64,000 nt of DNA. Source: Sapria himalayana (Eukaryota > Streptophyta > Magnoliopsida > Malpighiales > Rafflesiaceae). The position numbers and the translations under genes were made by a program. Below, piece after piece: positions 40,651 through 53,600 of this stretch. The stretch is from NCBI GenBank assembly GCA_029783825.1, contig JAREIK010002674.1, forward strand, positions 104,573-168,572, read 5' to 3'. Each line of letters opens with the position of its first letter. Within the stretch, counting starts at the first letter, position 1. Under the pieces are notes generated by a model that ran no database searches, was not told where the DNA came from, and saw nothing but the letters and a program-made list of their open reading frames with translations.

Positions 40651-41479
40651 TTAATATCTATCAATAAAATTGTTTATTTTTAATTTACATGATATATACT
40701 TATTAAGTTTATAATAACTAAATATTGTATTAACATTAGAAAAAAATTTAAAAATTATTATATTTATAAAGGTTATAACCTTCAAAATTGATAAAAAATT
40801 AGAAAAATAATTTTTTTGTTATTTCATTATTTAAATAAAACATATAAACTACTAAATGCCTAAACACTTAAATCACTAAACTCCTAAACTCCTAAATACT
40901 TAAACCATTAAACTGGTATACCCCAAATAATTAATCATAAATCTCATTTTTATTTGTATTCATTATAATTTCAATATTCATTTTAATTATTTATTAGTTT
41001 ATTTTTATAGAAATATTAATTGCAATATAAAATTATGAATGAGACAAATATAATTCAAATAATTTATCTTCATCAAAAAAATTTATAAGCTTATAAAAAG
41101 AATCAAAAATTAAAAAATTAAAAATTTTTATTTATTAATATATTTTACTTAGATTTTGAATCATTTAGGTTTTGCAAATATATTTTAATTAATATCTATC
41201 TTATTAATAATAGTTTATTAATCTATATTATGATAAGTATTATAATATCGATCAATAAAATTATTTATATTGAATTTACATGATATTTAATTTGTATGAT
41301 TATTATAATTAAATATCGTATTACCATTTGAAAAAAAATTAAAAATTATCATATTTTAAATGGTTATAACCTTGAAAATTAGAAAAAATCATAAAAATAT
41401 TTTTTTTGTTATTTAATTATTTAAATAAAACAACAAAATACCTAAATACTTAAATTACCAAACTCCTAAACCCTGATAT

Positions 41480-42696
41480 TATTGCACCACACACACATAG
41501 CGACGGACCACAGTACACACGTGCACATATTCTTGTTCATTTTGGTGTAGCATTTAGAGGGGGCAGCAAGTCCTGGAAGCAGCCAGAAGTATGGACCACC
41601 AGCTTTTACAGGGCCCCACTAGCAAGCCGGTATGATAAAATTCAGAAAACTGACGAGACCGAGCAAAGTGGTCGGGAGTAAACCGAGGAGTAACTAGGAT
41701 TGGGTCCTACTAGCACTATCAGGCAGCATAGATGGGACCCAACCGTCACCCAACAAGAGTAGCAGGTAATCGATGATTAATTGGAGAGCCGGAAAAATCC
41801 GAAGCATCACCAAGTAGGGCCAGTAAGAAATGGAGTCCAGACCAGCCACACGGGAGCGAAAGATTCAAACTTGTAGTTTATGTTGGTAGTCTTATTTGTA
41901 TCTTGGACTTTGTATGTACTAAGTACTTGTAGAGACGGACCCATGAGTATCTCTAAGTGGGGCCCATTATGCATTTTGTAAATACACATTAGGCGATGCT
42001 GCACTCCCAGAAGCAGAAGACCCATCTTTATAGAATTTTGTAATTTTACTTGTATTTAGCTTGGTTGTACGCTTAGATAATTAGACTATGAGATGGACCT
42101 CATCACACATGCACACCGATGCATGCATATTTTTTGATATTTTATCGATGCAACATACAACCACTTCTTGGCGCTCGGGGAGGAAGCATTCTAACCCAAG
42201 AGATACTCTTTTGAGGATCATTGGAACAAAAAAATATAGAATTCAGAGGTGAGAATTAATTGAAAAAGTGCCGTAGATATGGACTTGTGGATTTATGTGT
42301 ATTCAGTTTTACATGTATTTCATTGCATAGCAATGACATAGGCAAACACTTGATATTGTATGTCACACACATGCACAATCTTATATTTGCATAATTTTAA
42401 TATGGTGCATCATTCAGGTTCCTCCAAAAGGCATGGACAAATCCGAATGGAAAGGATGCAGTGTGCATAATGACTCAATGCCAACTCTGAAGTCCGGGAA
42501 TGGCAGGTAATTTTAGTTGTATTCGTATGCTTGGAATTATTAGGCATTATGTTTTTTTATGTATTTTATGCATAGAATCATTAAGCTGCATAGGATTTGG
42601 TGGGCTGGCCTAAATTAGTCAGCTTTTTTGTCTCTTGTAAGTTGTGTGCCTAAATGATAAATAAAGTGTGTATTTTCCATAAAAAATAATAAAAAA
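41480..42696 (+). mobile_element. Poly(A)-ended insertion, sister copy (block A')
   Basis: Inverted relative of 18647-19935. Read on +, it starts ATTGCACCACACACAC, runs through sequence rich in mixed-composition phrases, and ends with AATAAA (42660-42665), the spacer GTGTGTATTTTCC and an A-rich tail (42679-42696). It lacks about 70-100 bases present in the other copy near 19415-19490. The 72-codon frame at 41807-42025 (-) is not conserved as a protein. Likely a decayed non-autonomous retro-insertion; identity unknown. Confidence 0.5.
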
Positions 42697-42770
42697 CTAT
42701 AAACCCTAAACTTTAAATCCTAAACCTTAAACCAAAAACTATAACCCTAACCCATAAACCCTAAATCATA
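42697..42770 (-). repeat. Interstitial telomere-like tract, sister copy
   Basis: Degenerate AAACCCT heptamers (ACCCTAA, ATCCTAA, ACCTTAA, CCCTAAA), the complement of the plant telomere repeat, directly after the A-rich tail. Inverted counterpart of 18570-18646. Confidence 0.75.
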
Positions 42771-43567
42771 AATTTAATATTTTGCACTTTTATAATCAAA
42801 TGACTAAGTGTTAAATTTAAATTGAAATTCACAACTTTTAGGAATGTCGCAGATTTATCTTTTTGTATATGTAACACAAAGTCATGACTCAAGGGGTGAG
42901 TTATGGATTCAGTCATCTTTCTTGCTTTAGATTATTGTAGCATTAGCAATAGTCATGATTGTATATTTTGTCTCTAGAACACAAAATCATATCGATGAGA
43001 ATATGCCATAACTTGTGTCTCTCTATTGAACATATTGTTATGGAACTAAGAATGATCATGAATATATATTTAATCACTATAATACTGGGTCATGGTATTG
43101 GATACGACCATAGCTTGTGAATTTTATCTTTATATTGCAAAGTCATTGCACTAGGAATGATTGTAACTTTGGACATTCCTCAAGAGCAAAAGTCATGACC
43201 CTAGAAATAGCTAAAGCTCGAGTACTACTTTTTATAACTTTGTATAGCTAAAATTCTTGGGATTGGAAAATCACTATAGTTTTTTCTTTTGATTTGTGAC
43301 CTCAAGTGTCAATATGGAAGACTAATATTTTGAGCAATGATTAAAACCTTTTATACATTTGAATATTATTCATTTACACCTTTTTGGGTATTGTGAGTTT
43401 GTATAAATAACTCATTTAATATAAAAAGAAAGAAATGCTACTTTTCATATCCATGAGGATATAAAAAAAAGGCTTAGACATGCCAATAAAATAAACTTTT
43501 TGATTATTGATTGAAAGAGAGCCCATACTTCTTGCCCTACTCAAACCACCATGGGGCTAGTTTGTAC
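42771..43567. other. Non-satellite segment with degenerate internal repeats (block A')
   Basis: Inverted counterpart of about 17781-18569, including the recurring phrases of CATGACTTTG and CAAGTTATGG type. It ends at CTAGTTTGTAC, against a type h satellite monomer, whereas the other copy continues for another ~310 bases. One copy is truncated here or the other gained sequence. No gene recognised. Confidence 0.6.
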
Positions 43568-46500
43568 TAATAATTTATTATTAATTTATTTTAATTAATA
43601 TCTATCTTTTTAATAATAGTTTATTAATTTATTTTTTTATCATTAATATAATATATATTAATAAATTTTATATATTGAAACTACAACAAATATAATTATT
43701 AAGATTATTATAGCTAAGTATTGTATTCATATTTTAGAACTATTAAAAAATTATTATATTTTTAAAGGTCTTAACCTTTGAAAATCACGAAAATTCATAA
43801 AAATAAATTTTTAGTTATTTTATTGATTAAATAAAACCTATAAACACGAAAATGTGTAAACATATAAATCAATAAACTTTTTAACCCCAAAACTACAAAA
43901 AAGTTAAACAATTAAATAATTATACCCAAAATAATAAATCATAAATCTCATTTTTATTAGTATTCATTAAATTTTAAATATACAATTTAATCATTTATTA
44001 GTTTAATTTTATAGAAATATATATTTAAAAATAAATTATTAATGAGACAAATATAATTTAAATAATTTATTTTCATCAAAAAATATATAGGCTTATAAAT
44101 GTATACAAAAATTTAAAAATTTAAAATTAATATTTAGTATAATATTCCACTTTGATTTTGAGTCATTTTATGTTTTGCAAATATATTTTAAATAATTTTT
44201 ATATTATTAATAATTGGGTATTAGTTTTTTATGATCAATATTATAATAAATATCAATAAAATTGTTTTTTATGATCAATATTATAATAAATATCAATAAA
44301 ATTGTTTATATTGAATTTATATATAATTATTATGATTATTATAACTTCATATTGTATTCACTTGTCAAAAAAAATTTAAAAATTATTATATTTTCAAAGG
44401 TTATAACCTTCAAAAATGAGAAAAAATAACAAAAATAAATTTTTTTGTTATTTTATTTTTTATATAAAACCTATAAACCACTAAATGACTAAATACTAAA
44501 ATGACTAATCTCCTAAACCCCGAAGCCCATAAATACTTAAAACATTAAATTAGTATAGTCTAAATAATAAATCATAAATCATAAATCTCAGTTTTATTCG
44601 TATTCATTATAATTTTAAATATTCATTTTAATTATTTATCAGTTTATTTTTATAGAAATATTAATTACAAAATAAATTATTAGTGCGACATATATAATTA
44701 AAATAATTTATTTTTCATCAAAAAAATGCTCATAAAAAGAGGTATAATTTAAAAAATAAAAAATTATTATTTAATAATATATCTTATTTTGATTTTGAAT
44801 CATTTTAGATTTTACAATTATATTTTAATTTATATCATTCTTATAAATACAAGTTTATTAATTTTTTTATTGATCATTATTATAATATCTATCAATAAAA
44901 TTATTTATATTGAGTTTATATTATATATAAATATTAAGATTATTATAACTAAATATTATATTTACATTTAAAAAAAATTAAAAATTATTATATTTTCAAA
45001 GGTTACAACCTTCAAAAATTAAAAAAATTCAAAAAATTAAATTTTTTGTTTTTTATTCATTAAAAAAACTATAAATCGCTAAAGGTCTAAACAATTAAAT
45101 CACTAAACTCCTAAACCACAAAACACCTAAATAAATAAACCATTAAACCGATATATCCTCAATAATAACTAATAAATCTGAATTTTATTTGTATTCATTA
45201 TTATTTTAAATATTACTTTTAATTATTTAGTAGTTTATTATTATAGTACTATAAATTACAAAATAAATTATGAGTAAGACAAATATAATTTAAATAATTT
45301 ATTTTTAATAACAAAAATATAAAGTTATAAAAAAACCAAAACATTAAAAAAAATTATTATTTAGTGATATATTTTACTTTGATTTGAATAAATTTAGATT
45401 TTGCAAATACTTTTTAAATAATAACTATTTTTTAAAAAATAGTTTATTAATTTATTTTTTGATCATAATTATAATATCTAGCAATATAATTATTTATATT
45501 GAATTTAAATGAATTATAATTATGAAGATTATTATAAATAAATATTATATTTACATTTGAAAAAAAATCAAAAATTTTTATATTTTGATAGGATATATCA
45601 TTTATTTAAATTTTTTGCTATATCATTGTTTAAATAAAACTTATAAACCACTAAATGCCTAAACACTTAAACATCTAAACTCCTAAACACAAAAGCTCCT
45701 AAATACTTAAACCTTCAAACTCGTAAACCATAAATATAATTTAAATAATTTATTAAAATATTAATTACAAAATAAATTATGAGTGATACAAATATAATTT
45801 AAATAATTTAATTTTCATCAAAAAAATATATAAGCTTATAAAAATAAGCAAAAACTAAAAAACAAAAATTTTTATTTAGTAATAAATTTTACTTGGGTTT
45901 TGAATAATTTTAGGTTTTGCAATTATATTTTAATTTATATCCATCATAAAAATAATAACATATTAATTTATTTTTTGATAATTGATATCATATCTATCAA
46001 TAAAATTGTTTATATTTTGTTTATATTATATATAATTATAAAGATTATTATTACTAAATATTGTATTAACATTTTTAAAAAATTTTAAAATTATTATATT
46101 GTCAAAGGTTATAACCTTTGAAAATGTGAAAAAATATCAAAAATAATTTTTTTGTTATTTCATTATTTAAACAAAACCAATAAACCACTAAATGCCTAAA
46201 AACATAAATCGCTAAAGTCATAATCAACAAAACCTCTAAATAATTAAAATATTAAACTGGTATACATTAATAATAATGATAAATTTCATTTTAATTTTTA
46301 TTCAATATAATTTTATATTTTTAATTTAATTATTTATTAGTTTATTTTTATTGAAATATTAATTACAAAATAAATTATTAGTGTGACAGATATAATTTAA
46401 ATTAAACTGGCATACATCAAATAATAAAGAATAAATCTCATTTTTTTTCATTATAATTTTAAATATTCATTTTAATTATTTATTTGTTTATTTATATATA

Positions 46501-46934
46501 AATTTTAAATAAAAAATAAATTATGAGTTAGATAAATATAATTTATATAAATTATTTTTCATCAAAAAAATATAGATAAACTTATTAAAAGAATAAAAAA
46601 TTCAAAAACAAAAAATTATTATATAGTAATATATTTTTCCTTGCTTCTAAATCATTTTAAGATTTATAATTATATTTTAATTAATATCTATCTTATTATT
46701 AATGGATTATTAATTAATTTTTTGATTATTATTAGAATATTTATCAATAAAATTGTTTATATTGAATTTATATAATATATAAATATAATTATTAGTATAA
46801 CTAAATATTGTATTCACATTTGAAAAAAATTTAAAAATAATTATATTTTCAATGGGTATAACCTTTGAAAATTTCAAAAAATAACAAAAAAAAAATTTTT
46901 GTTATTTTATTTTATAAATAAAACCTATAAACCA
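43568..46934 (-). repeat. Satellite array block 6 (- orientation)
   Basis: Cores lie near 43770, 44400, 45005, 46109 and 46862 in inverted orientation; the monomer near 45590 has a degraded core. Read on -, the order is c g a b x h, the same as + orientation 54.99-57.5 kb (g a b x h) with matching spacings. Open frames at 44789-44971 and 45900-46088 (+) are the recurrent antisense satellite frame. Confidence 0.88.
44224..44303. repeat. Exact 40-bp tandem duplication inside a monomer
   Basis: The 40 bases starting GTTTTTTATGATCAATATTA are repeated back to back without a mismatch, while neighbouring monomers have the segment once. A recent, private slippage or template-switch event. Confidence 0.85.
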
Positions 46935-46942
46935 CTAAATGC
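46935..46942. repeat. hAT target site duplication, left (copy 2)
   Basis: CTAAATGC, the complement of GCATTTAG, abuts the element end and is repeated at 50607-50614. Confidence 0.95.
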
Positions 46943-46970
46943 TAGGGGTACTCATCGGACGGGTCGGGAT
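46943..46970 (-). repeat. hAT right terminal inverted repeat (copy 2)
   Basis: TAGGGGTACTCATCGG followed by a GGGTCGGGAT-type stretch. It pairs well with the left end and preserves the element's original right end better than copy 1 does. Confidence 0.85.
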
Positions 46971-47622
46971 GTAGATTACAAATCTCCAGTCCCTTCACAT
47001 AGTTCGAAGATTTTTTTTTAAGATCCAGACCCATCCCATAGTTTGAAATTATCGGGACAGAATGGGATGTTGATCGGGGATTTTCGGTAGGAGAAAACAG
47101 TTTCAGGACGGAACAGAGTTCGGACATTTTTTTCAATTTATTTTTTTCAAACCGGCCTAAGTTAGTTTATGTCGAATCCTTTTGTTGTACTATTTATCAC
47201 TTCCTTAGTTATGTATCTTTCAAGCTCAAATTGGGCCAATTTTGTTTTGTCGAAATAGGCTGGATACAGCAAACGAGTTCCATTACCTTGTCAAAAGCTT
47301 TGATGTGCAGAAAAGAAAAGAAATGTTAAATAGAATGGGAACAAGCTGTGTGCTTAATTTGGTTCATTGTTTTTTCACAAGTTGGCTTTGTTCAGCCGAG
47401 TGAATGTTAACCATAATAGCAATACATTTTTTAAACAATTACTTAAAATATTAAGGAATAGCAAAAGATGACTACAAACATTGGTAGCACAAATTACTAC
47501 TTAAGTAATTGGTAAAATTAGGCAGCTTAATATAATAAAAAAAATACAACTAATAACAACCATGATAATAATCATTTCAAAGGTCCGTCCTGGGACAACA
47601 ACGAAAATCCAAACCCAATTAA

Positions 47623-50012
47623 TTATCTCTTGTACAACTCCTCCCTTTTCTTCTGCCACTGTAGAAGGACAACCAAAGATGAAAACATGTTAATCATGTA
47701 GACATAAATTTATAGGATGAAAGAGTAATAAAAAATCAATATATTACCTTATAAAATTTAATACACCCATTCCTAATTTAATTGGCCAACTATAGTGGGA
47801 AGAATATTTGGATCTTGTGACCCCTCTGAAAATTTTAATTTAACCATATTTTTATTAAATTGAATGAATAAAATAAGTAAAAGTGAAATTAAAATTTACA
47901 AGATATGTATACTAACCTGATACATTATCATCAAGGTCTTGAACTAATTCTTCAATTTCAATAGGTTTGTTTGAGCTTCTTAACCAATCTTGTAGGCATA
48001 TGAGAACTTCAGCTGTAATAGGTGTTAAAGAACTCCTAAATTTATCTAAAGTTCTCCCCCCATTGCTAAATGTAGATTCGTAGGCCACAATAGATGCTTG
48101 GATAGCAAATACATCCCTTGCACCATTTGCCAAAGAAGGATACCTAACCTCATTTACCTTCCACTAGTTTAGAAGATTAAAATCAATTCTATTTTTTTCA
48201 AGTTTGTCCTCCAAGTACCTATCCAACTCTTCCAAAGCCGCAACTTCTTGTTCTTTCTCTAATTCAACAAAAAAAAATCATTAACATAAGTATCACTACC
48301 ATCAAAGAAATCATCTTCTTTTGATTCATCTTCATTTAAATCTTTATAATCATCCATCATCTCATTTAAAGCATTTATAACCTTTTTCACCAAATTTTTA
48401 GCCAATTCCTCTCCATAATGCTAAGTGTACTTAACCTTGAGATATTTGAGATTATATCTAGGATCCAACACTACTACTACAAAAAGCATAATATTTGTTG
48501 ACTGAAGAGAGCCCCAATATTTGTTGAAATTATTCCTCATTTTCATACCCATTTCAGACACCATTGTATCTCTACTATATTCACAAAGCTCAATTTTTTT
48601 TCAAAATTCGAATAATCTCATGAAAATTAACACTAGAGGTAGAATATTATGAGCCAGAAAATTTAGAAGTTCCCTCATAAAAAGTTTTCAAGAAACGAGC
48701 CAAAATTTTGGCGTTTGTTTGGTCTCTCTCGGTTGGAACGTTTGAACCAAACTCCTTCAAAAACCTTTTGTCTTTGTCCTCCAACTTATCAAATTCTTTT
48801 TGATATTTTATATCAGTTTATAGCATCAAATAAGTTAAATTCCATCTTGTAGGACAATCTAATTGCAATGATGATCCATATGTCAAGTTGCTTCTTCAAC
48901 ACATAACTTAAACATATCTAATCTTTTAGGACAGCTCCTCCCATATTTCACCACATCTCTAATTTTTTGAATATCACCCTCAACTACTGTAATGCCATCT
49001 CCGACAATTAAATTTATGATATGAGCATAATATCTCATATGAAAATTCTCGCCTCTCAAAGGTACAACACTTTTCTTCACAAGCCGTTTTTTCAATTATT
49101 TAACTGCAACATCATTATTCGATGCATTGTCAACAGTAATGAACATCAACTTTCTCAAACCCCATTCATTCATGCAAAACTCAATAGCATTTCTAATATT
49201 AACTCCAGAATGACTTTTAATTACACAAAAGTTCAAAACCCTTTTATGCACATTCCATTGAGAATCAATGAAATGAACAGTCAAACATATATAAGACATA
49301 TTTTGAATGGTAGTCCAAGTGTCGGTAATCAATGAAACTCTACAAAAATGAGATGATATGCTATCTAATAATTTCTTCTTTTCCTTCACAAACAAAGAAA
49401 TACAATCCCTAAGTGTAGAATGCCAAGATGGTATTTTAAATTGAGTCACACTAACTTCACAAAACTTTTTAAACTCATCCCTCTCAACAAATCAAAAAGG
49501 CAATTAATCTTTAATGATCATTTTCACCAAAGCCTCCTTAACTAGTTGTTGATCATATTGCCAACAAGTTAATTTGTTATCCTCTGAACTAGTACCTTTA
49601 GTGAAACCCAGCAAAGATTGTGACTTGTCTTTACCTTTGTGAGCTTCTATTAATTCTTTTTTGTGTGGAAATTTCCTACAAGTCACTCTTAAGTATTTCC
49701 ATAAACCCAAAGTACCTTGATCACTTTTTGCCAAGTATTCTCTCCTTCACCATATACAAGATGTCCTACCAGTTTCATTTTACTCTGAATCAACTATATC
49801 TCATAAGTTTCCCAAATAGCAGACTTATTCTTTTTATGAGCTTGAAGTTCAGATGTATCTTGACATTCTCTTACAATTGGAATTGAAGAACCTGTCGTAA
49901 CAATAGAAGGGTTCGTGAAATAATGATGATTAGATTTACTAGTACTTTGATCATTTGAGATGTGATTATCTTCAATTTATTGTATTTTTCGTTTACCGCT
50001 GGATTGTGCCAT
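47623..50012 (-). pseudogene. hAT (RICESLEEPER-like) transposase pseudogene, copy 2
   Basis: Same domain order as copy 1, read on -: ATG at 50012 (or 50024), BED zinc-finger remnant (about 49780-49680, CIW then GLWKYL), catalytic core in the open pieces 49096-49449 and 48883-49095 (TDTWTT, TVDNASNND), LDPRY region near 48460, C-terminal dimerisation region 47912-48240 ending at a CAG/GTTAGT donor near 47915, and a last short exon near 47650 reading through to TAA at 47623. Lesions shared with copy 1: stop CAA-TAA near the N-terminus, TGG-TGA in the zinc finger, and the frameshift and stop after the ...EAT phrase (about 48883). Private lesions: a stop in the LPF phrase (about 49495), a stop after VAVK (about 49100) and a one-base loss near 49795. 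Non-functional. Confidence 0.92.
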
Positions 50013-50384
50013 CTGCATTGCCATTAATTAATATGATATTTTAAGCATAAAAACATATAAATATTTCAAACAACAAGCTCTAAAAAACTGACGGTAACAC
50101 ATTCAGCCCACTCTTTTGGCCAAACCGCAATAACACAACCAATACTCAACAAAAATGACTGAAACATATAATAATAATTAATCACTCAATTCTCATCAGA
50201 AAAACAAAACAAAAGGCTGGTGGCATCTAGGGACACGGTGGAGGCAACCTGAAGTGCGACGAACAAGGGCTGGACATAACTAAACACGAATGGAATGGCA
50301 TGAGGTGGCCTAGAACCAGTCGAAACAGCAATAGGTGCATCGGAATTGGATGGGCAGTAGCGGAATTGGTGGCAACTTCCTGTT

Positions 50385-50406
50385 TATATATATATATATA
50401 TATATT
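50385..50406. repeat. (AT)n microsatellite in hAT copy 2
   Basis: AT dinucleotide run at the position equivalent to 4285-4303 of copy 1, a little longer here. Confidence 0.85.
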
Positions 50407-50434
50407 CCTGGTTCTAGTATCAGTTTTTTAGGAT

Positions 50435-50480
50435 GGGATGGTTCTCGGGATTGATATTACTTAAGATCCGGAACCATCCC
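50435..50480. repeat. Subterminal inverted repeat of hAT copy 2
   Basis: GGGATGGTTC (50435-50444) and GAACCATCCC (50471-50480) are conserved with copy 1, arms intact on both sides although the loop has changed. Confidence 0.7.
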
Positions 50481-50579
50481 AAAAGAAAAAATACGTAACA
50501 AAATGGGACGGGAAAAGTCAAAGTCAATGGATTTTGTCAGTCCCGATTCTTTCGCGACAAGACTTCGGGTTGGGTCGCG

Positions 50580-50606
50580 AATCTCCGAGTCCCGTGAGAA
50601 CCCCTA
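50580..50606 (-). repeat. hAT left terminal inverted repeat (copy 2)
   Basis: Ends CCCGTGAGAACCCCTA, the complement of the left terminus of copy 1. Confidence 0.85.
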
Positions 50607-50614
50607 CTAAATGC
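50607..50614. repeat. hAT target site duplication, right (copy 2)
   Basis: CTAAATGC, identical to 46935-46942; the satellite continues beyond it with ATATAAAGTTAAATCAG. Confidence 0.95.
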
Positions 50615-53600
50615 ATATAAAGTTAAATCAGTAAACTCCTACCCCCGTAATGCCTAAATACATAAACCATTAAACCGCTATATACTACATAATAATTAAT
50701 AAATCTAATTTATATTGCTATTTTTTATATTTTTAAATTTTCATTTTAATTATTTATTAGTGTATTTATTTAGATATATTTATTACAAAATAAATTATGA
50801 GTGTGACAAATATAATTTAAATAATATATTATTTATCTAATAAAAATATATGCTTATAAAAGAAGTATAAATTTAAAAATTAAAAATTATTATCAAGTAA
50901 TATAAGTTACTTTAATTTAGAATCAATTTGGGTTTTGTAAATATTTTTTAATTAATATCTATCTTAATATTAATAGTTTATAAATTTAATTTTTGATCAT
51001 TATTATAATATCTATTAATAAAATTATTTATATTAAATTTATATGATATATAATTATTAATATTATTATAACAAAATATTGTATTAAAATTTCAAAAAAA
51101 TTTAAATATTATTATATTTTGAAATGTTATAACCTATGAAATTGATAAAAAATTATAGAAATTTTTTTGTTATTTTATTTTTTTTAAAAAAACCTTTAAA
51201 CCATTAAAAGCATAAAAATAAAAATCACTAAACTCCTAACGACAAAACCTCTAAATACTTAAATCATTAAATTAGTATACATTAATAATAAATCATAAAT
51301 CACTTTTAGATTTTTATTCATTATAATTTTAAATTTTTATTTTAATTATCTATCAATTTATTTCATAGAAATATTAATTACAAAATAAATTATTAGTGAG
51401 ACACATCTAATTTAAATTAAACTGGTATCCCTAAATAATAAATAATAACTCTCATTTTTTTTCATTATAATTTTAAATATTCATTTTAAATATTTATTTG
51501 TTTATTTATATATAAATATTAATTACAAAATAAATTGAGTTAGAAAAATATAATTTATATAAATTATTTTTCATCAAAAACTTATAGATATACTTTTTAA
51601 AAGAAAAAAATTTCAAAACAAAAAATTATTATATAGTAATATATTTTGCTTTTCTTCTGAATCATTTTATGTTTTGTAATTATATTTTAATTGATATCTA
51701 TCTTATTAATAATAGATTATTAATTTATTTTTTGATTATTATTATAATATTTATTAATAAAATTGTTTATATTGAATTTATGTGATATATAAATATAATG
51801 ATTATTATAACTAAATATTGTATTCACATTTAAAAAAAATTAAAAATTATTATATTTTCAAAGGTTATAACATTTGAAAATATTAAAAAATAATAAAAAT
51901 AAATTTTCTATTATTTTATTTTTTTAATAAAACCTATAAACCACTAAATGCATACACAGTTAAATCAGTAAATTCTTAAACCTCTTACTACCTAAATACA
52001 TAAACCATTAAATCACTATATACTACTTAATAATTAATAAATCTAATTTTTATTTCTATTTATTATAATTTTAAATATTCATTTTAATTATTTAATAGTT
52101 TATTTTTATAGAAATATTTATTACAAAATAAATTATGAGAGCGACATATATATTTAATTAATTTTGTTTTAATCAAAAAAAATATATGTTTATAAAAGAA
52201 GTACAAATTTAAAAATTAAAAATTATTATCCAGTAATATATTTTACTTTAATTTTGAATCAATTTGGGTTTTGTAAATATTTTTTAATTAATATCAATCT
52301 TTTTATTAATAGTTTATTAATTTAAATTTTGATCATTATTATATTATCTATCAATAAAATTGTTTATATTCAATTTATATGATATATAATTATTAATATT
52401 ATTATAACTAAATATTGTATTCACATTTCAATAAATTTTATATATTATTATATTTTTTAAGGTTATAATGTATATAAATGACAAAAAATTACAAATTTTT
52501 TTTGTTATTTCATTATTTAAATAAAACCTATAAACCACTAAATGCCTAAAAACATAAATCCCTAAACACCAAAATGACAAAACCTCTAAATACTTAAACC
52601 ATTAAACTAGTATACATTAATAATAAATTATAAATATCATTTTAATTTTTATTCAATATTATTTTAAATTTTTATTTTAATTAATTTTCAGTTTATTTTT
52701 ATAGAAATATTAAATACAAAATAAATTATTAGTAAGACATATATAATTTAAATTAGACAGGTATACCCTAAATAATAAATAATAAATCTTATTTTTTAAT
52801 TATAATTTTATATATTCAATTTAATTATTTTTTGTTTATTTTTATATAAATATTAATTACAAGATAATTTATGAGTTACACGTATATAATTTATATAAAT
52901 TATTTTTCATCAAAAAATTATAGATAAACTTTTTAAAAGAAAAAAAATTTCAAAACTAAAAATTATTGTATAGTAATTTATTTTGCTTTGCTTGTGAATC
53001 ATTTTAGGTTTTGTAATTATATTTTAATTGATATCTATCTTATTAATAATAGATTATTAAATTATTTTTTCATCATTATTAGAATATTTATCAATAAAAA
53101 TGTTTATATTGAATTTATATGTTATATAAATATAACATATATTATAACTAAATATTGTATTCACTTTTGAAAAAAATTTTAAAATTATTATATTTTCAAA
53201 GGTTATAACATTTGAAAATGTGAAAAATTAAAAAAATATTTTTTCTTTCTTATTCTATTGTTTAAATAAAACCTATACACCACTAAATGCCTAAGCATTT
53301 AAATCACTAAACTACAAAATCCTGATACCCCTATAAAGATAATCATTTAAATCGGTATACCCTAAATAATAATTAATAAATATCATTTTTATTTGTTTTC
53401 ATTATAATTTAAAAAATTCATTTTGATTGTTTAGTTTTTTATTTTTATATATGTATTAATTATAATATAAATTATGAGTTAAAAATATAATTTATAAAAA
53501 TTTTTTTTCATCAAAAAATTGATAAGTTTATAAAAAGAATAAAAATTTAAAAACAAATAATTATTATTTAGTAATATATTTTGCTTTGATTTTGAATCAT

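Larger units (their letters stand above)
38044..41479 (-). repeat. Satellite array block 5 (- orientation)
   Basis: Cores lie near 38480, 39075, 39650, 40395, 40775 and 41370 in inverted orientation. Collinear (inverted) with 19.94-22.95 kb, sharing the truncated monomer near 40.54-40.65 kb and a recombinant monomer near 40.3-40.4 kb. The part nearest the solo LTR also mirrors about 58.9-61.3 kb. No gene seen. Confidence 0.88.
46943..50606 (-). mobile_element. hAT DNA transposon, copy 2 (inverted sister of copy 1)
   Basis: A 3,664-bp element in opposite orientation to copy 1, inserted at the same satellite octamer with the same 8-bp duplication. Right terminal repeat (46943) TAGGGGTACTCATCGG; left terminal repeat at the 50606 end matches copy 1's left end (complement of TAGGGGTTCTCACGGG). 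Aligned stretches differ from copy 1 by roughly one base in 10-15. The flanking satellite is collinear with that of copy 1 on both sides (shared deletion junction 3.7 kb from the element in both cases), so this is a segmental copy, not a second insertion. Confidence 0.95.

Noticed and set aside
4077..50614. Two independent hAT insertions with a strong target preference for the satellite octamer.
   Set aside because: Both elements share disabling mutations and have collinear flanks over several kilobases with the same deletion junction, so duplication of one insertion is the simpler explanation.
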